Shown here one piece after another: positions 17,342 through 27,010 of a stretch of DNA of 44,406 nucleotides. The DNA is taken from NCBI GenBank assembly GCA_947475895.1, contig CANJMF010000024.1, positions 1 through 44,406 of the forward strand, given 5' to 3'. The first letter of the stretch is position 1; the number at the start of each line of letters is the position of its first letter. Below the pieces are notes generated by a model that saw nothing but the letters and a program-made list of their open reading frames with translations, ran no database searches and was not told the DNA's origin. The position numbers and the translations under genes were made by a program. Source of the stretch: Fidelibacterota bacterium (GTDB lineage: Bacteria; Pseudomonadota; Alphaproteobacteria; Rhodospirillales; Rhodospirillaceae).

Positions 17342-17788
17342 ATGACCCGTTTTGCGAAGTTAGCCGGTTCGGTCGCCATCGTTGCGACCATGCTCGCGCC
17401 CGTCGTGGCCAGCGCCGACGATAAAGACGTTATCGACTATCGCCAGCACCTGATGAACACGCTCGATCATCAATCGGGCGCGTTGGGCATGATCCTGTCG
17501 GGTGTGATCCCCGACAAGCACATGGCCGACCACATCGAAATCATCTCGCTCGTTGCGTCGCTCAGCCCGAAGGCGTTCGCGCCTCACGTCGAAGGCGGCC
17601 AATCGAAGCCGGAAGTTTGGTCGAAGGCTGCTGACTTCGACAAGAAGATGAAAGACTTTGTGACCGGCAGCGCGAACGTGACCAAGATCGCGCGTGACCA
17701 AGGCCCCACGGAAGCCGTCAATCACATTCTCGACGCGCTGCCGTGCAAAGGCTGTCACGACCTGTATCGCGACCCGTCGAAGAAGTAG
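17342..17788 (+). CDS. Class II cytochrome c (c'-like), second tandem copy
   Basis: A 148-residue paralogue of the preceding protein with the same plan: signal peptide MTRFAKLAGSVAIVATMLAPVVASA, first helix YRQHLMNTLDHQSGALGMILSG, a conserved GGxSKPEVW segment, and a C-terminal CKGCHDLYRD haem site. I chose ATG 17342 rather than ATG 17336 because GGGAG (17329-17333) is 8 nt upstream and the N-terminus then matches the paralogue. Clearly a gene duplication; the two copies are in one operon and end at the hairpin 17813-17841. Confidence 0.88.
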   Translation: MTRFAKLAGSVAIVATMLAPVVASADDKDVIDYRQHLMNTLDHQSGALGMILSGVIPDKHMADHIEIISLVASLSPKAFAPHVEGGQSKPEVWSKAADFDKKMKDFVTGSANVTKIARDQGPTEAVNHILDALPCKGCHDLYRDPSKK

Positions 17789-17812
17789 TTCTTCGCCGGT
17801 TTCAGTTGCCGT

Positions 17813-17841
17813 AACGCCCGTCCATATCTGAGACGGGCGTT
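17813..17841 (+). terminator. Hairpin after the cytochrome pair
   Basis: AACGCCCGTC (17813-17822) pairs perfectly with GACGGGCGTT (17832-17841). The following tract is poor in T, so termination may be partial and the three-haem cytochrome downstream may receive some read-through. Confidence 0.6.
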
Positions 17842-17869
17842 GCGCGTTCTGGGGTGTGGATTGTAAAAA

Positions 17870-19180
17870 ATGTCTAAAATCTTTCCCAAAGTATTTCTAA
17901 GTGCCGTGTTTGTTGTTGGTTTTGTATTGAGCGGCGCGGCGTTCGCGCAAGACACGCCGCCCGCTGCAAGTCCGGACGCAGCCGCGCCGGCATCCGCGGA
18001 AACCCCTGAGACGCCGGTCGATCCTATCATCGCGCGCGGCAAGTACCTGGCCGCTGCCGGTAACTGCATCAGCTGTCATACGCGGCCGGGCGGCGAGCCA
18101 TTCGCGGGCGGTCTCGCGTTCGAGACAAAGATCGGACCGATCCGCGCGACGATTCACTCGACCAACATCACGCCCGATGCCGACACCGGGATCGGCCGCT
18201 GGGTGGAAGCCGATTTGATCAAAGCGATGCACGAAGGCGTGGCGCCCGGCGGACGCAATTTGTTTCCCGCCTTTCCGTACACCTCGTTCACCAAAGTCAC
18301 CGACGACGACGTGAAGGCGATCTACGCCTATCTGAAAACCGTCGCGCCTGTGAAATACGAGCCGCCCAGCAACAGTCTGATTTTCAGTCAGCGTTGGGCC
18401 ATGTCGCTGTGGAATAAAATGTTCTTCAAGCCGGGTCGCTTCGAAGCCGTCGCGGCTAAGTCGGAGGCCTGGAATCGCGGTGCGTATCTGGTGGACGGCT
18501 TAGGCCACTGCAGCGCCTGTCATTCACCGCGCAACTTCGCCATGGCGGAGATTCCAAGCCAGGCTTATGCGGGCGGCGCCATTCTCGATCACGTGGCGGA
18601 AGGCGTCGTGCGCACATGGTCCGCGCCCAATCTCACGCCGGTGAAGGGCGGGCTGATCACATGGACGGCGGGCGATATCGTCAGCTATCTGAAGACGGGC
18701 TTTAGCGCGGCGCGCGCGGGCAGCTTTGGCCCCATGAATGAAGTCATCGCGAATAGCATGAGGTACATGACCGACGACGATCTCAAAGCGATGGCGACGT
18801 ACTTGAAAGAACTGCCGCCGCAGGATGTCATCACGGACGCCATCTCTACCGAGCAAGCGGCGGCGGGCGAAAAGGTCTACACCGCGCGCTGCAAAGAATG
18901 TCACCAGTCGTCGGGCCGGGGCGGTATGTTCAGCGCGCCGCCGTTGGCAGGCAGCGCGGTCGCTCAATCCGCCGATCCGTCGTCGTTCATCAACGTTGTG
19001 CTCTATGGCCCGAATACGCCGGAAGAGCAGATGGGAACGTTCGGCAGTTGGGAAACCATGAAGCCCTATGGAAAAGTGTTGTCGGATGAAGATCTGGCGG
19101 CGTTGGCCAATTACGTCCGCAGCGCCTGGGGCAACAAGGGCGGTCCCGTGATGCCCGCCGACGTGGCCAAGCAACGCTGA
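17870..19180 (+). CDS. Three-haem cytochrome c, alcohol-dehydrogenase-subunit type
   Basis: A 436-residue periplasmic protein with a signal peptide (MSKIFPKVFLSAVFVVGFVLSGAAFA), an Ala/Pro linker, and three cytochrome c domains with CISCH, CSACH and CKECH haem sites at about residues 65, 217 and 341. The order and the NITPD, GxGxWxxxD and FPYTSFT segments match the electron-transfer subunits of membrane-bound alcohol, gluconate or aldehyde dehydrogenases, which pass electrons to ubiquinone. No dehydrogenase subunit lies beside it, so it may serve an enzyme encoded elsewhere. Its operon context is with two class II cytochromes, suggesting one electron-transfer block. Confidence 0.9.
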   Translation: MSKIFPKVFLSAVFVVGFVLSGAAFAQDTPPAASPDAAAPASAETPETPVDPIIARGKYLAAAGNCISCHTRPGGEPFAGGLAFETKIGPIRATIHSTNITPDADTGIGRWVEADLIKAMHEGVAPGGRNLFPAFPYTSFTKVTDDDVKAIYAYLKTVAPVKYEPPSNSLIFSQRWAMSLWNKMFFKPGRFEAVAAKSEAWNRGAYLVDGLGHCSACHSPRNFAMAEIPSQAYAGGAILDHVAEGVVRTWSAPNLTPVKGGLITWTAGDIVSYLKTGFSAARAGSFGPMNEVIANSMRYMTDDDLKAMATYLKELPPQDVITDAISTEQAAAGEKVYTARCKECHQSSGRGGMFSAPPLAGSAVAQSADPSSFINVVLYGPNTPEEQMGTFGSWETMKPYGKVLSDEDLAALANYVRSAWGNKGGPVMPADVAKQR

Positions 19181-19235
19181 GCTTGTGTGCGGGAATAACG
19201 CGCGGGATTCACGGCGCTTCAATAGTGTTCTAATG

Positions 19236-19268
19236 TGCGGCCGGATTTAACTCCGGCCGCATTTTTTT
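19236..19268 (+). terminator. Terminator abutting the next start codon
   Basis: TGCGGCCGG (19236-19244) pairs with CCGGCCGCA (19253-19261) and is followed by seven T (19262-19268). The ATG of the next ORF begins at 19269, immediately after the T-run. Confidence 0.88.
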
Positions 19269-20096
19269 ATGAACACGCTCGTCATTCTGCTTTTGCCTTT
19301 CGGTCTCGCGCTGGCGCTCGCGTGCGGCCTGCGTTTGGGACTTGGGCCCGAACGCGGCGCGCGCGTGGCGGGTGTTGCGTCGGTCGTCGCGTTCCTGGTG
19401 GCGTGGGGCATCGTCTTGCGGCCGGGCTGGTTCGCAGCCGATCCCGTGGGGCGCATCGGGCATATCGCGCTGGGTGCTGCGGTGGTCGGCTTCGCCTTGG
19501 ACTTCATCGCGGCGAAGCGCTTGTGGGCAGCCTTGGCGGCGGGCGTCGTCGTGCTGGTGTCGTGCTGGGCGTCCTTGAACGGCACCTTGTGGCCGGTGAT
19601 TTCTTTCACCTGGGCCAAAGGGGCTGCGTTGATCGGCTTAACGGCAGCCGCGTTCCTGGTCGTCGTACGCCTCGACTCAATGACGGCGCGAGGGCTCACG
19701 GCCCAGATCACCGCGCTGATGATGTGCTTCGGCTTGGCTGCGGTCGCGGCAGTGGCGGGCGACAAAGCCCTGGCCGCAACGGCCCTGATTTTAGCCATGG
19801 CCATTGTGGGATATGCGGGGGCCGGCGTTCTCATGGGCTTGCCCGCGAGCGACGGCTTTGTCCTGGGGGTGGGTGCCACGCTGCTGGCCATTGCTTGGGC
19901 CTTCGTGCAGCGAAACGCGGGTGTCGCGGTGGGGCTCGTGCTGCTGCCCCTTATGCTGTTCGCTGAAGGCACCGCGCAGCGTGTGCCTTTGCCCAAAGCG
20001 CGGATCAGCAATTTCCTGTATCCCCTTGTGCTGGCAGGGGTGAGCGCTTTGCCGCTCGTCCTCGCGGTTTTGATCACCTTGGCGCTGAGATCGTGA
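19269..20096 (+). CDS. Multi-pass membrane protein of unknown function
   Basis: A 275-residue protein made almost entirely of hydrophobic helices rich in Ala, Val, Leu and Gly; I count roughly eight to nine membrane segments. Short polar loops contain RLGLGPERGAR, KRLWA and RLDSMTARG. I recognise no family. The ATG follows directly on the T-run of the preceding terminator and has no Shine-Dalgarno sequence, so either translation depends on read-through, or a promoter inside the hairpin region yields a nearly leaderless mRNA. It is followed 66 bp later by the LysM gene on the same strand. Confidence 0.6.
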   Translation: MNTLVILLLPFGLALALACGLRLGLGPERGARVAGVASVVAFLVAWGIVLRPGWFAADPVGRIGHIALGAAVVGFALDFIAAKRLWAALAAGVVVLVSCWASLNGTLWPVISFTWAKGAALIGLTAAAFLVVVRLDSMTARGLTAQITALMMCFGLAAVAAVAGDKALAATALILAMAIVGYAGAGVLMGLPASDGFVLGVGATLLAIAWAFVQRNAGVAVGLVLLPLMLFAEGTAQRVPLPKARISNFLYPLVLAGVSALPLVLAVLITLALRS

Positions 20097-20162
20097 GGGC
20101 GGCCTTATTTCCGCCACGCCTTGGTTGCATCACTCACACTGATCCCGTAGCGTGGTGATTGC

Positions 20163-21134
20163 ATGCAGTTCGCTCTCGACGATACGCCGCAGCCCACCGA
20201 AGCCGCAGCGCCAAAAGGCCCCAATCGCCGTCCGCTGATCATTGCGTTGATCGGGGTCTTGCTCATTGGCGGCATCGTTGCCCTCAACTATACCCTGAAG
20301 CATCCATCGACCTTGAAGAGTGCGCCTGTCGTCACAGGTCCCGGCGCGCCCAGCTTCGACGTGGTGCGCATCGATTCCAAAGGCAACCTGGTGATGGCCG
20401 GTCGCGGCTTGCCGAATACGACCGTGACCATTTTCGACGGCGACAAAGAGATCGGCAGCGTGAAGACGGATGGCCGCGGCGAGTGGGTTTATATCCCCGA
20501 TGCGCCGGTGTCGCCCGGCACGCGCCAATTCTCGCTGAAAGCCAAGGACGCGAACGGCAAGGAGTTGTCGTCGCAAAACGTCGTGGTGATGTCGGTCCCT
20601 GAAAACAGCGGCGAAGTGCTGGTGGTCGAGCAATCGCGCGACGGCGGCAAGAGCCGCGTTCTGCAAGGACCCGGCGCTGTAGCCGGCAAGCTGGCTGTTG
20701 AAGCCATTGATTATGCGTCGGACGGCAGGTTCATGATGAGCGGCAAGGCCGAGCCGGGTGCCACGGTTCAAGTCTATCTCGACAACGCGCTCGTGGGCCG
20801 CGCTGTGGCCAACGACAAAGGCGAGTGGCAAATGGAGCCCAAGTCGAAAGCCACGGCGGGCAAACACGTCATCCGCGCCGATCAGATCGGCGCCAACAAC
20901 AATGTGCTGGCCCGCGTGGAAGTGCCGTTCACGCTGGACCCGGCGCAAGCCAACATGCCGCCGGGATCGGTGACTGTGGTCAAGGGCAATAGCCTGTGGC
21001 GCATCGCGCGCAACGTGTACGGCCAGGGCACGGTCTTTACCGTGATCTTCGAGGCCAATAAGGACCAGATCAAAGACCCGGACCTGATCTACCCCGGACA
21101 GGTGTTCAAATTGCCGGTTAAAGATCGCCTCTAG
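20163..21134 (+). CDS. LysM-domain protein with Ig-like repeats, membrane anchored
   Basis: A 323-residue protein: cytoplasmic N-terminus, one transmembrane helix (about residues 24-43, PLIIALIGVLLIGGIVALNY), two related Ig-like beta domains (the first around NLVMAGRGLPNTTVTIFDGDKEIG, the second around RFMMSGKAEPGATVQVYLDNALVG, each ending in GEW), and a C-terminal LysM domain (VTVVKGNSLWRIARNVYGQG to DLIYPGQVFKLP) that binds peptidoglycan. It therefore spans inner membrane and cell wall. Similar proteins are known in alphaproteobacteria but have no defined function. The ATG at 20163 has no strong ribosome site. Confidence 0.85.
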   Translation: MQFALDDTPQPTEAAAPKGPNRRPLIIALIGVLLIGGIVALNYTLKHPSTLKSAPVVTGPGAPSFDVVRIDSKGNLVMAGRGLPNTTVTIFDGDKEIGSVKTDGRGEWVYIPDAPVSPGTRQFSLKAKDANGKELSSQNVVVMSVPENSGEVLVVEQSRDGGKSRVLQGPGAVAGKLAVEAIDYASDGRFMMSGKAEPGATVQVYLDNALVGRAVANDKGEWQMEPKSKATAGKHVIRADQIGANNNVLARVEVPFTLDPAQANMPPGSVTVVKGNSLWRIARNVYGQGTVFTVIFEANKDQIKDPDLIYPGQVFKLPVKDRL

Positions 21135-21239
21135 CGCTTCGCGTCCTTGAGTTAGCGTCCGGCGCGGCCCTTTCTCCTGCTTTTTTGTGTAATCAATGTT
21201 ATGGAATTATATTGATCCGTACGTATCGGGAGACCGCGT

Positions 21240-21968
21240 GTGTCCGAAGCCAAAGAAGACGTCCAAACCGCTGACATCGGCTGGCGCGATTACCTGCTGC
21301 CGCCGCTGCATCCCGAAGGCCCGGGCTTCGTCGCCATTTTTGCGTTCGTCGCGCTGATCCTGTGGTGGATCTGGACGCCGCTGGGCCTCATCGGCCTGTG
21401 CCTCACGGTGTGGTGCTATTACTTCTTCCGCGATCCCGACCGCATCACGCCGAACAAAGCCGGGCTGGTGATCAGCCCCGCCGACGGCACCGTGCAGATG
21501 ATCGGCCGGTTCCCGCCGCCGGTTGAGCTGGCCATGGGCAGCGAGCCCATGCTGCGCATCAGCGTGTTCATGAGCGTGTTCGATTGCCACGTGAACCGCG
21601 CGCCCATCGCGGGCACTGTGGTGAAAGAGGAATATACGCCGGGCAAATTCCTGAACGCCACGCTCGACAAAGCGAGCGAGGACAACGAACGCCAAGCGCT
21701 CGTCATCCGCACAGCCGACAACAAGGACTTCGCCGTGGTGCAGATCGCGGGGCTTGTCGCGCGGCGCATTCGCTGCGACGTACGCGAAGGACAATCGCTG
21801 CTGACCGGGCAACGCTTCGGCATGATCCGCTTCGGCAGCCGCGTCGACGTTTATCTGCCCAAGGGCGTTTCGGCCTTGGTGGCGGTGGGACAAAAAGCCG
21901 TCGCCGGCGAGACGGTCTTGGCCGATATGCTGTCGAGCGAAGGCAATCGTACGGGTGAGGTGCGCTAA
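21240..21968 (+). CDS. psd: Phosphatidylserine decarboxylase
   Basis: Converts phosphatidylserine to phosphatidylethanolamine at the inner membrane. The 242-residue form is the short type found in many alphaproteobacteria: two N-terminal hydrophobic helices, then [40 protein letters not shown], and [16 protein letters not shown]. In the last, the Gly-Ser pair is the self-cleavage site that makes the pyruvoyl cofactor. It starts at GTG 21240 with GGGAG nearby. The stop codon abuts the pssA start, so the two successive steps of PE synthesis form an operon. Confidence 0.96.
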   Translation: MSEAKEDVQTADIGWRDYLLPPLHPEGPGFVAIFAFVALILWWIWTPLGLIGLCLTVWCYYFFRDPDRITPNKAGLVISPADGTVQMIGRFPPPVELAMGSEPMLRISVFMSVFDCHVNRAPIAGTVVKEEYTPGKFLNATLDKASEDNERQALVIRTADNKDFAVVQIAGLVARRIRCDVREGQSLLTGQRFGMIRFGSRVDVYLPKGVSALVAVGQKAVAGETVLADMLSSEGNRTGEVR

Positions 21969-22817
21969 ATGAGCGGTGACGCCAACGAAGACGACGATAT
22001 TCCACGGCGTCGGCCGTTTGTCGGACGCGTTGGCGCGGGCGCGAAACGCAGGCTGCAAAGCTTGTCGTTCAACCGCATTCTCCCCAACATCCTGACGCTT
22101 CTCGCGATGTGTGCCGGGCTCACGGCCATTCGCTACGGCATCGCCGGGCAGTGGGAACGTGCGGTTCTGGCGATTGTTGTCGCGGCTATGCTGGACGGCG
22201 TCGATGGACGCCTCGCGCGCCTTCTCCGGAGTACATCTGACTTCGGCGCGCAATTGGATTCGCTTGCCGATGCCGTGAGCTTCGGTGTCGCACCCGCACT
22301 GCTCATGTTTTTGTGGGTGATGCACGACGCGGGCGGCGTCGGTTGGGCGCTTTCGTTGCTGCATGCCGTGTGCGCGGTGCTGCGTCTCGCCCGCTTCAAC
22401 ACCATGGTGGGTGAACCCGACTTGCCGCATTGGGCGCATAACTATTTCACCGGCGTGCCGTCGCCGGCAGGAGCCGGCATCGCCATCATGCCGCTGATCT
22501 TCTGGCTTTATACGGATTCCGAATTTTTCGCGTCGCCGATTGTCGCGGGCGCGTTCCTGCTCACGTCGTCCATTCTCATGGTCAGTCGCGTGCCGGTGTT
22601 TGCAGGCAAGCACCTCCGTTTGAAGCCGCAGCACGCGCTGATGTTGATGGTGGGCGTCATCGCCGTGGTGGGTTTCCTCGTGACCGATCCATGGCCGACG
22701 CTGAGCATCCTCGGCATTCTTTATCTGGCCAGCATTCCTTTGAGTGTGGTGTCGTTCCGCCGGCTTCAGGCGCATGCAGCCGCCACCGCCACCGATACGC
22801 CGCCAAATCCGCTTTAA
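21969..22817 (+). CDS. pssA: CDP-diacylglycerol--serine O-phosphatidyltransferase
   Basis: Makes phosphatidylserine from CDP-diacylglycerol and serine, the substrate of the psd product encoded just upstream. The CDP-alcohol phosphotransferase signature is clear: DGVDGRLARLLRSTSDFGAQLDSLAD. The protein has about 282 residues with roughly seven to eight membrane helices, and a long N-terminal hydrophilic segment rich in Arg and Asp. ATG 21969 follows the psd stop directly, which implies translational coupling. It converges on uvrB with a single base between stop codons. Confidence 0.96.
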   Translation: MSGDANEDDDIPRRRPFVGRVGAGAKRRLQSLSFNRILPNILTLLAMCAGLTAIRYGIAGQWERAVLAIVVAAMLDGVDGRLARLLRSTSDFGAQLDSLADAVSFGVAPALLMFLWVMHDAGGVGWALSLLHAVCAVLRLARFNTMVGEPDLPHWAHNYFTGVPSPAGAGIAIMPLIFWLYTDSEFFASPIVAGAFLLTSSILMVSRVPVFAGKHLRLKPQHALMLMVGVIAVVGFLVTDPWPTLSILGILYLASIPLSVVSFRRLQAHAAATATDTPPNPL

Positions 22818-22818
22818 G

Positions 22819-24996
22819 CTAGCGGCGTGCGCGACGCCCGGTCGGGCGACCGCTCTTGGCATTTCGATGACGCGTTTTCTGGCGGGTGTCGTGCTGACTC
22901 GGTAGCTGCGATTCGACGATATCCTGCACGTCGCTCTCGCCCACGCCGTCGATCCCGCCGCCGTATTCCAACGCCAACATTTCGAGCCGCTTGATCTCGT
23001 CGCGCAGGCGCGCGGCTTCTTCAAATTCGAGATCGCCCGCGGCTGCTTTCATCTTCTTTTCGAGACCGGCGATGGTGGCTTTGAGGTTGTGACCGATGAG
23101 ATGCGGCGCCTCGGCGAGGCCCGTGCTCACGGTCAAATGATCTTGTTCGTAGACGCTGCCCATGACGTCGGTGATGCGTGAGCGGATCGAGGCCGGCGTA
23201 ATGCCGTTGGCGGCATTGAACGCTTGCTGCTTCTCGCGGCGACGGTTGGTCTCGCCAATGGCGCGCTCCAACGATTGCGTCATGCGATCGGCATACAAGA
23301 TCACGCGGCCGTCGACGTTACGCGCGGCGCGGCCGATGGTTTGAATCAACGACGTTGTCGAGCGCAGGAAACCTTCTTTGTCGGCATCAAGGATGGCGAC
23401 GAGTCCGCACTCAGGGATATCGAGCCCCTCGCGCAATAGGTTGATGCCGATCAGTACGTCGTAAGCGCCGAGGCGTAAATCGCGGATGATCTCGATGCGC
23501 TCGAGGGTTTCGATGTCGGAGTGCATGTAGCGCACGCGCATGCCGTTCTCGTGCAGATACTCGGTCAAATCTTCGGCCATGCGCTTGGTCAGCGTTGTTA
23601 CCAGCACGCGCATGCCTTTGGCGGCGACGGCTTTACACTCGGCGAACAGATCGTCGACTTGCTTTTCTGCCGGACGAATAATGCACACAGGATCGATCAG
23701 ACCCGTGGGCCGGATGACTTGTTCGGCGAAGACGCCGCCGGTGCGGTTCATTTCCCAAGGGCCGGGTGTCGCGGACACGAACACGGTGTCGGGGCGCATC
23801 ACTTCCCACTCTTCGAATTTGAGGGGGCGGTTGTCGATGCACGAGGGTAAACGGAAGCCGTAATCGGCCAATGTCGATTTGCGCGCGTAGTCGCCTTTGA
23901 ACATGCCGCCGATCTGCGGCACGGCGACGTGACTTTCATCGACGAACAACAGCGCGTCGTCTGGGAGGTATTCGAACAATGTCGGCGGCGGTTCGCCTGC
24001 GTTGCGCCCCGTCAGGAAACGCGAATAGTTTTCGATGCTTTTGCAGTGGCCGGTGACTTCCAGCATTTCGAGATCGAAGTTGGTGCGCTGTTCGAGGCGT
24101 TGGGCTTCAACGAGTTTGCCCTGGCGGTTAAATTCCTCCAGTCGCTCCTTCAATTCGATCTTAATGCCCTTCATGGCCTGCGACAGCGCCGGGCGCGGCG
24201 TGACGTAGTGGCTGGAGGGGTAAACGACTTCCTCGGTCAGCGTCGCTGTCTTCTCGCCGGTGAGCGGATCAAACTCGTGGATGAATTCGATGTCGTCGCC
24301 GAACATGGAAACGCGCCACGCGCGATCTTCATAGTGGGCGGGAAAAATCTCAACCACGTCGCCGCGCACCCGGAAGGTGCCGCGATGGAAATCGGTGTCG
24401 TTGCGCTTGTATTGCAGCGCCACCAGTTGCTTCAACAGCTCGGCGCGGGGAATGCTCATGCCTTGTTTGAGCGTGATCGTCATGGACCCGTAAGACTCGA
24501 CCGAGCCGATACCGTAAATGCAACTGACTGAAGCGACGATGATCACGTCGCGTCGTTCCAAGATCGAACGCGTGGCCGCATGGCGCATGCGGTCGATCTG
24601 CTCGTTGATGCTGGAATCTTTCTCGATGTAGGTGTCCGTGCGCGGCACATAGGCTTCGGGTTGGTAGTAATCGTAATAGGACACGAAATATTCGACGGCG
24701 TTTTCGGGAAAAAACGATTTCATTTCACCGTAGAGCTGCGCGGCCAGAGTTTTGTTGGGCGCGAGGATGAGGGAGGGGCGCCCCATCTTTTGGATCACCT
24801 GCGCCATGGTGAAGGTTTTGCCCGAGCCCGTGACGCCGAGCAGCACCTGGTCGCGATCCTTGTTCTCGATGCCTTTGACCAGTTCGGCGATGGCCTTGGG
24901 CTGATCGCCGGCCGGGGCGTAATCGGTCACCAGCTTAAAATCGGCCCGGGGCCCGGCGGGGGGCTTGGCGTAAAGGGGAACGGCGACGGACGACAT
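22819..24996 (-). CDS. uvrB: UvrABC excinuclease subunit B
   Basis: Central helicase-like subunit of nucleotide excision repair: it receives damaged DNA from UvrA and recruits UvrC. The 725 residues include Walker A GVTGSGKT, the damage-probing beta-hairpin ([21 protein letters not shown]), the DESH box in [12 protein letters not shown], helicase motifs V and VI ([22 protein letters not shown]), and a C-terminal UVR domain ([17 protein letters not shown]) that contacts UvrC, followed by a basic tail. AGAGGT precedes ATG 24996. I found no LexA box in the 150 bp upstream, unlike recA. Confidence 0.98.
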   Translation of the reverse strand: MSSVAVPLYAKPPAGPRADFKLVTDYAPAGDQPKAIAELVKGIENKDRDQVLLGVTGSGKTFTMAQVIQKMGRPSLILAPNKTLAAQLYGEMKSFFPENAVEYFVSYYDYYQPEAYVPRTDTYIEKDSSINEQIDRMRHAATRSILERRDVIIVASVSCIYGIGSVESYGSMTITLKQGMSIPRAELLKQLVALQYKRNDTDFHRGTFRVRGDVVEIFPAHYEDRAWRVSMFGDDIEFIHEFDPLTGEKTATLTEEVVYPSSHYVTPRPALSQAMKGIKIELKERLEEFNRQGKLVEAQRLEQRTNFDLEMLEVTGHCKSIENYSRFLTGRNAGEPPPTLFEYLPDDALLFVDESHVAVPQIGGMFKGDYARKSTLADYGFRLPSCIDNRPLKFEEWEVMRPDTVFVSATPGPWEMNRTGGVFAEQVIRPTGLIDPVCIIRPAEKQVDDLFAECKAVAAKGMRVLVTTLTKRMAEDLTEYLHENGMRVRYMHSDIETLERIEIIRDLRLGAYDVLIGINLLREGLDIPECGLVAILDADKEGFLRSTTSLIQTIGRAARNVDGRVILYADRMTQSLERAIGETNRRREKQQAFNAANGITPASIRSRITDVMGSVYEQDHLTVSTGLAEAPHLIGHNLKATIAGLEKKMKAAAGDLEFEEAARLRDEIKRLEMLALEYGGGIDGVGESDVQDIVESQLPSQHDTRQKTRHRNAKSGRPTGRRARR

Positions 24997-25024
24997 GGGT
25001 ACCTCTGGAGAGGTCTATACATAG

Positions 25025-26350
<1,326 letters not shown>

Positions 26351-26373
26351 TCCTAGATTTGCTTGAAACTTGA

Positions 26374-26411
26374 GCGGGCGTCGGCAAGCAGCCGGCGCCC
26401 GTTTCTTTTTT
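26374..26411 (+). terminator. Terminator of aatA
   Basis: GCGGGCGTCGGC (26374-26385) pairs with GCCGGCGCCCGT (26391-26402) apart from one or two wobbles, with a T-rich tail to 26411. It separates aatA from the end of the opposing small-RNA gene. Confidence 0.8.
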
Positions 26412-26429
26412 GAGCAATGAGGATTTTGC

Positions 26430-26547
26430 CAAAGATAAAGGCGGTAAACGGGGGAGGACCGTTTACCGCCTTATTTTGCTGCGCCGCACTGGTTTCGCAA
26501 ATTTCCCCGGAGAGAGAAGGACTTACGAAATGCTGCAAAGCAACATT
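26430..26547 (-). ncRNA. Small RNA A, AbcR-like, first of a tandem pair
   Basis: A predicted 118-nt RNA read on the minus strand. Its 5' end forms a short hairpin (AUGUUGC/GCAGCAU). Next comes a stem between UUUCGUAA and UUGCGAAA that encloses a loop carrying GUCCUUCUCUCUCC and GGGGAAA. The RNA ends in a perfect 13-bp terminator stem (26439-26451 with 26459-26471), whose loop reads UCCUCCC, followed by UUUAUCUUU. The 31 nt at 26499-26529 are identical in copy B, and stem pairs covary between the copies (U-G versus U-A). CUCUCUCC and UCCUCCC are complementary to ribosome-binding sites, as in AbcR sRNAs. The AbcR assignment also rests on synteny with LysR, trxB and aatA; expression is unproven. 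Confidence 0.72.
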
Positions 26548-26553
26548 AAGAAC

Positions 26554-26618
26554 ACTATACCCACCGACCTGGCAGGTGGCCAATGCAAATTTGGGATAGG
26601 CGCATGCATTTGCTGCAA
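26554..26618 (-). promoter_or_regulatory. Promoter and LysR box of small RNA A
   Basis: Read on the minus strand, the -10 is TATAGT (complement of 26554-26559) and a weak -35 TTGGCC lies 18 bp upstream. ATGCA (26604-26608) and TGCAA (26614-26618) form a T-N11-A LysR-type box centred at 26611, which is 64 nt before the predicted start at 26547. The same spacing holds in copy B. Confidence 0.55.
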
Positions 26619-26630
26619 AGCAACATAAAG
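26611..26630. repeat. Extra copy of the sRNA 5'-hairpin sequence
   Basis: TGCTGCAAAGCAACATAAAG (26611-26630) differs by one base from the 5' end of small RNA A (26531-26550). It has no terminator of its own and looks like the remnant of a third unit between the two RNA genes. It overlaps the LysR box of copy A. Confidence 0.6.
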
Positions 26631-26691
26631 GCGATTGCGCGGGGGAAAAATGTAACGCCCTGCGTCTAAGGCATGGCGCAACGTACTGATG

Positions 26692-26808
26692 AAAAAGGAA
26701 AGGCGGTAAACGGGGGAGGAGCCGTTTACCGCCTAATTGCTGCGCTGCGTCTTGACCGTAAATTTCCCCGGAGAGAGAAGGACTTACGAATTGCCGCAGA
26801 GCAACATT
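26692..26808 (-). ncRNA. Small RNA B, AbcR-like, second of a tandem pair
   Basis: A predicted 117-nt RNA homologous to copy A, with gap-free alignment at an offset of 261 bp through the promoter and core. It keeps the 5' hairpin (GUUGC/GCGGC with wobble pairs), the enclosing stem (UCGUAA/UUACGG), the identical core 26760-26790, the GCGCAGCA block, and a perfect 13-bp terminator stem (26701-26713 with 26722-26734) with loop CUCCUCCC and tail UUUCCUUUUUC. Copy B lies nearer to the lysR gene and has the better LysR box. As with copy A, assignment to AbcR (alpha-r15) is inference from structure and synteny. Confidence 0.74.
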
Positions 26809-26814
26809 GATAAC

Positions 26815-26879
26815 AATGTACCCAAGCTCTCGGGAACGCGCCATTGCAAATTTTAAGCGCCGCTATGCGTCCAGCGCAT
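26815..26879 (-). promoter_or_regulatory. Promoter and LysR box of small RNA B
   Basis: On the minus strand the -10 is TACATT (complement of 26815-26820), with a poor -35 (TGGCGC, 17 bp upstream). A perfect interrupted palindrome, ATGCG (26865-26869), 5 bp, CGCAT (26875-26879), gives T-N11-A and is centred at 26872, 64 nt before the predicted start at 26808. That is the classic LysR recognition-site position. A weak -35 is expected at an activator-dependent promoter. Confidence 0.6.
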
Positions 26880-27010
26880 GGGCATACTATGAGCGGGGTT
26901 GAAAAGGATCGACCCGAATTCGGCAAATAAGAAGCTGAATTTCTTACTTAATCGGGCGGCGAAAGTCGCAAATCGAGGTTGCGCAGGCATGAAGGATTTA
27001 TGACAAACCC

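Noticed and set aside
21207-23024. 605-codon minus-strand open frame across psd and pssA
   Set aside because: It is antisense to two clear enzymes, is extremely rich in His, Arg and Gln, and has no domain. Long antisense frames are common in GC-rich DNA.
26410-26840. Short ORFs on both strands in the aatA-lysR gap
   Set aside because: They run through the terminator hairpins, differ between the two repeat copies, and have no ribosome sites. The repeat is better explained as RNA genes.
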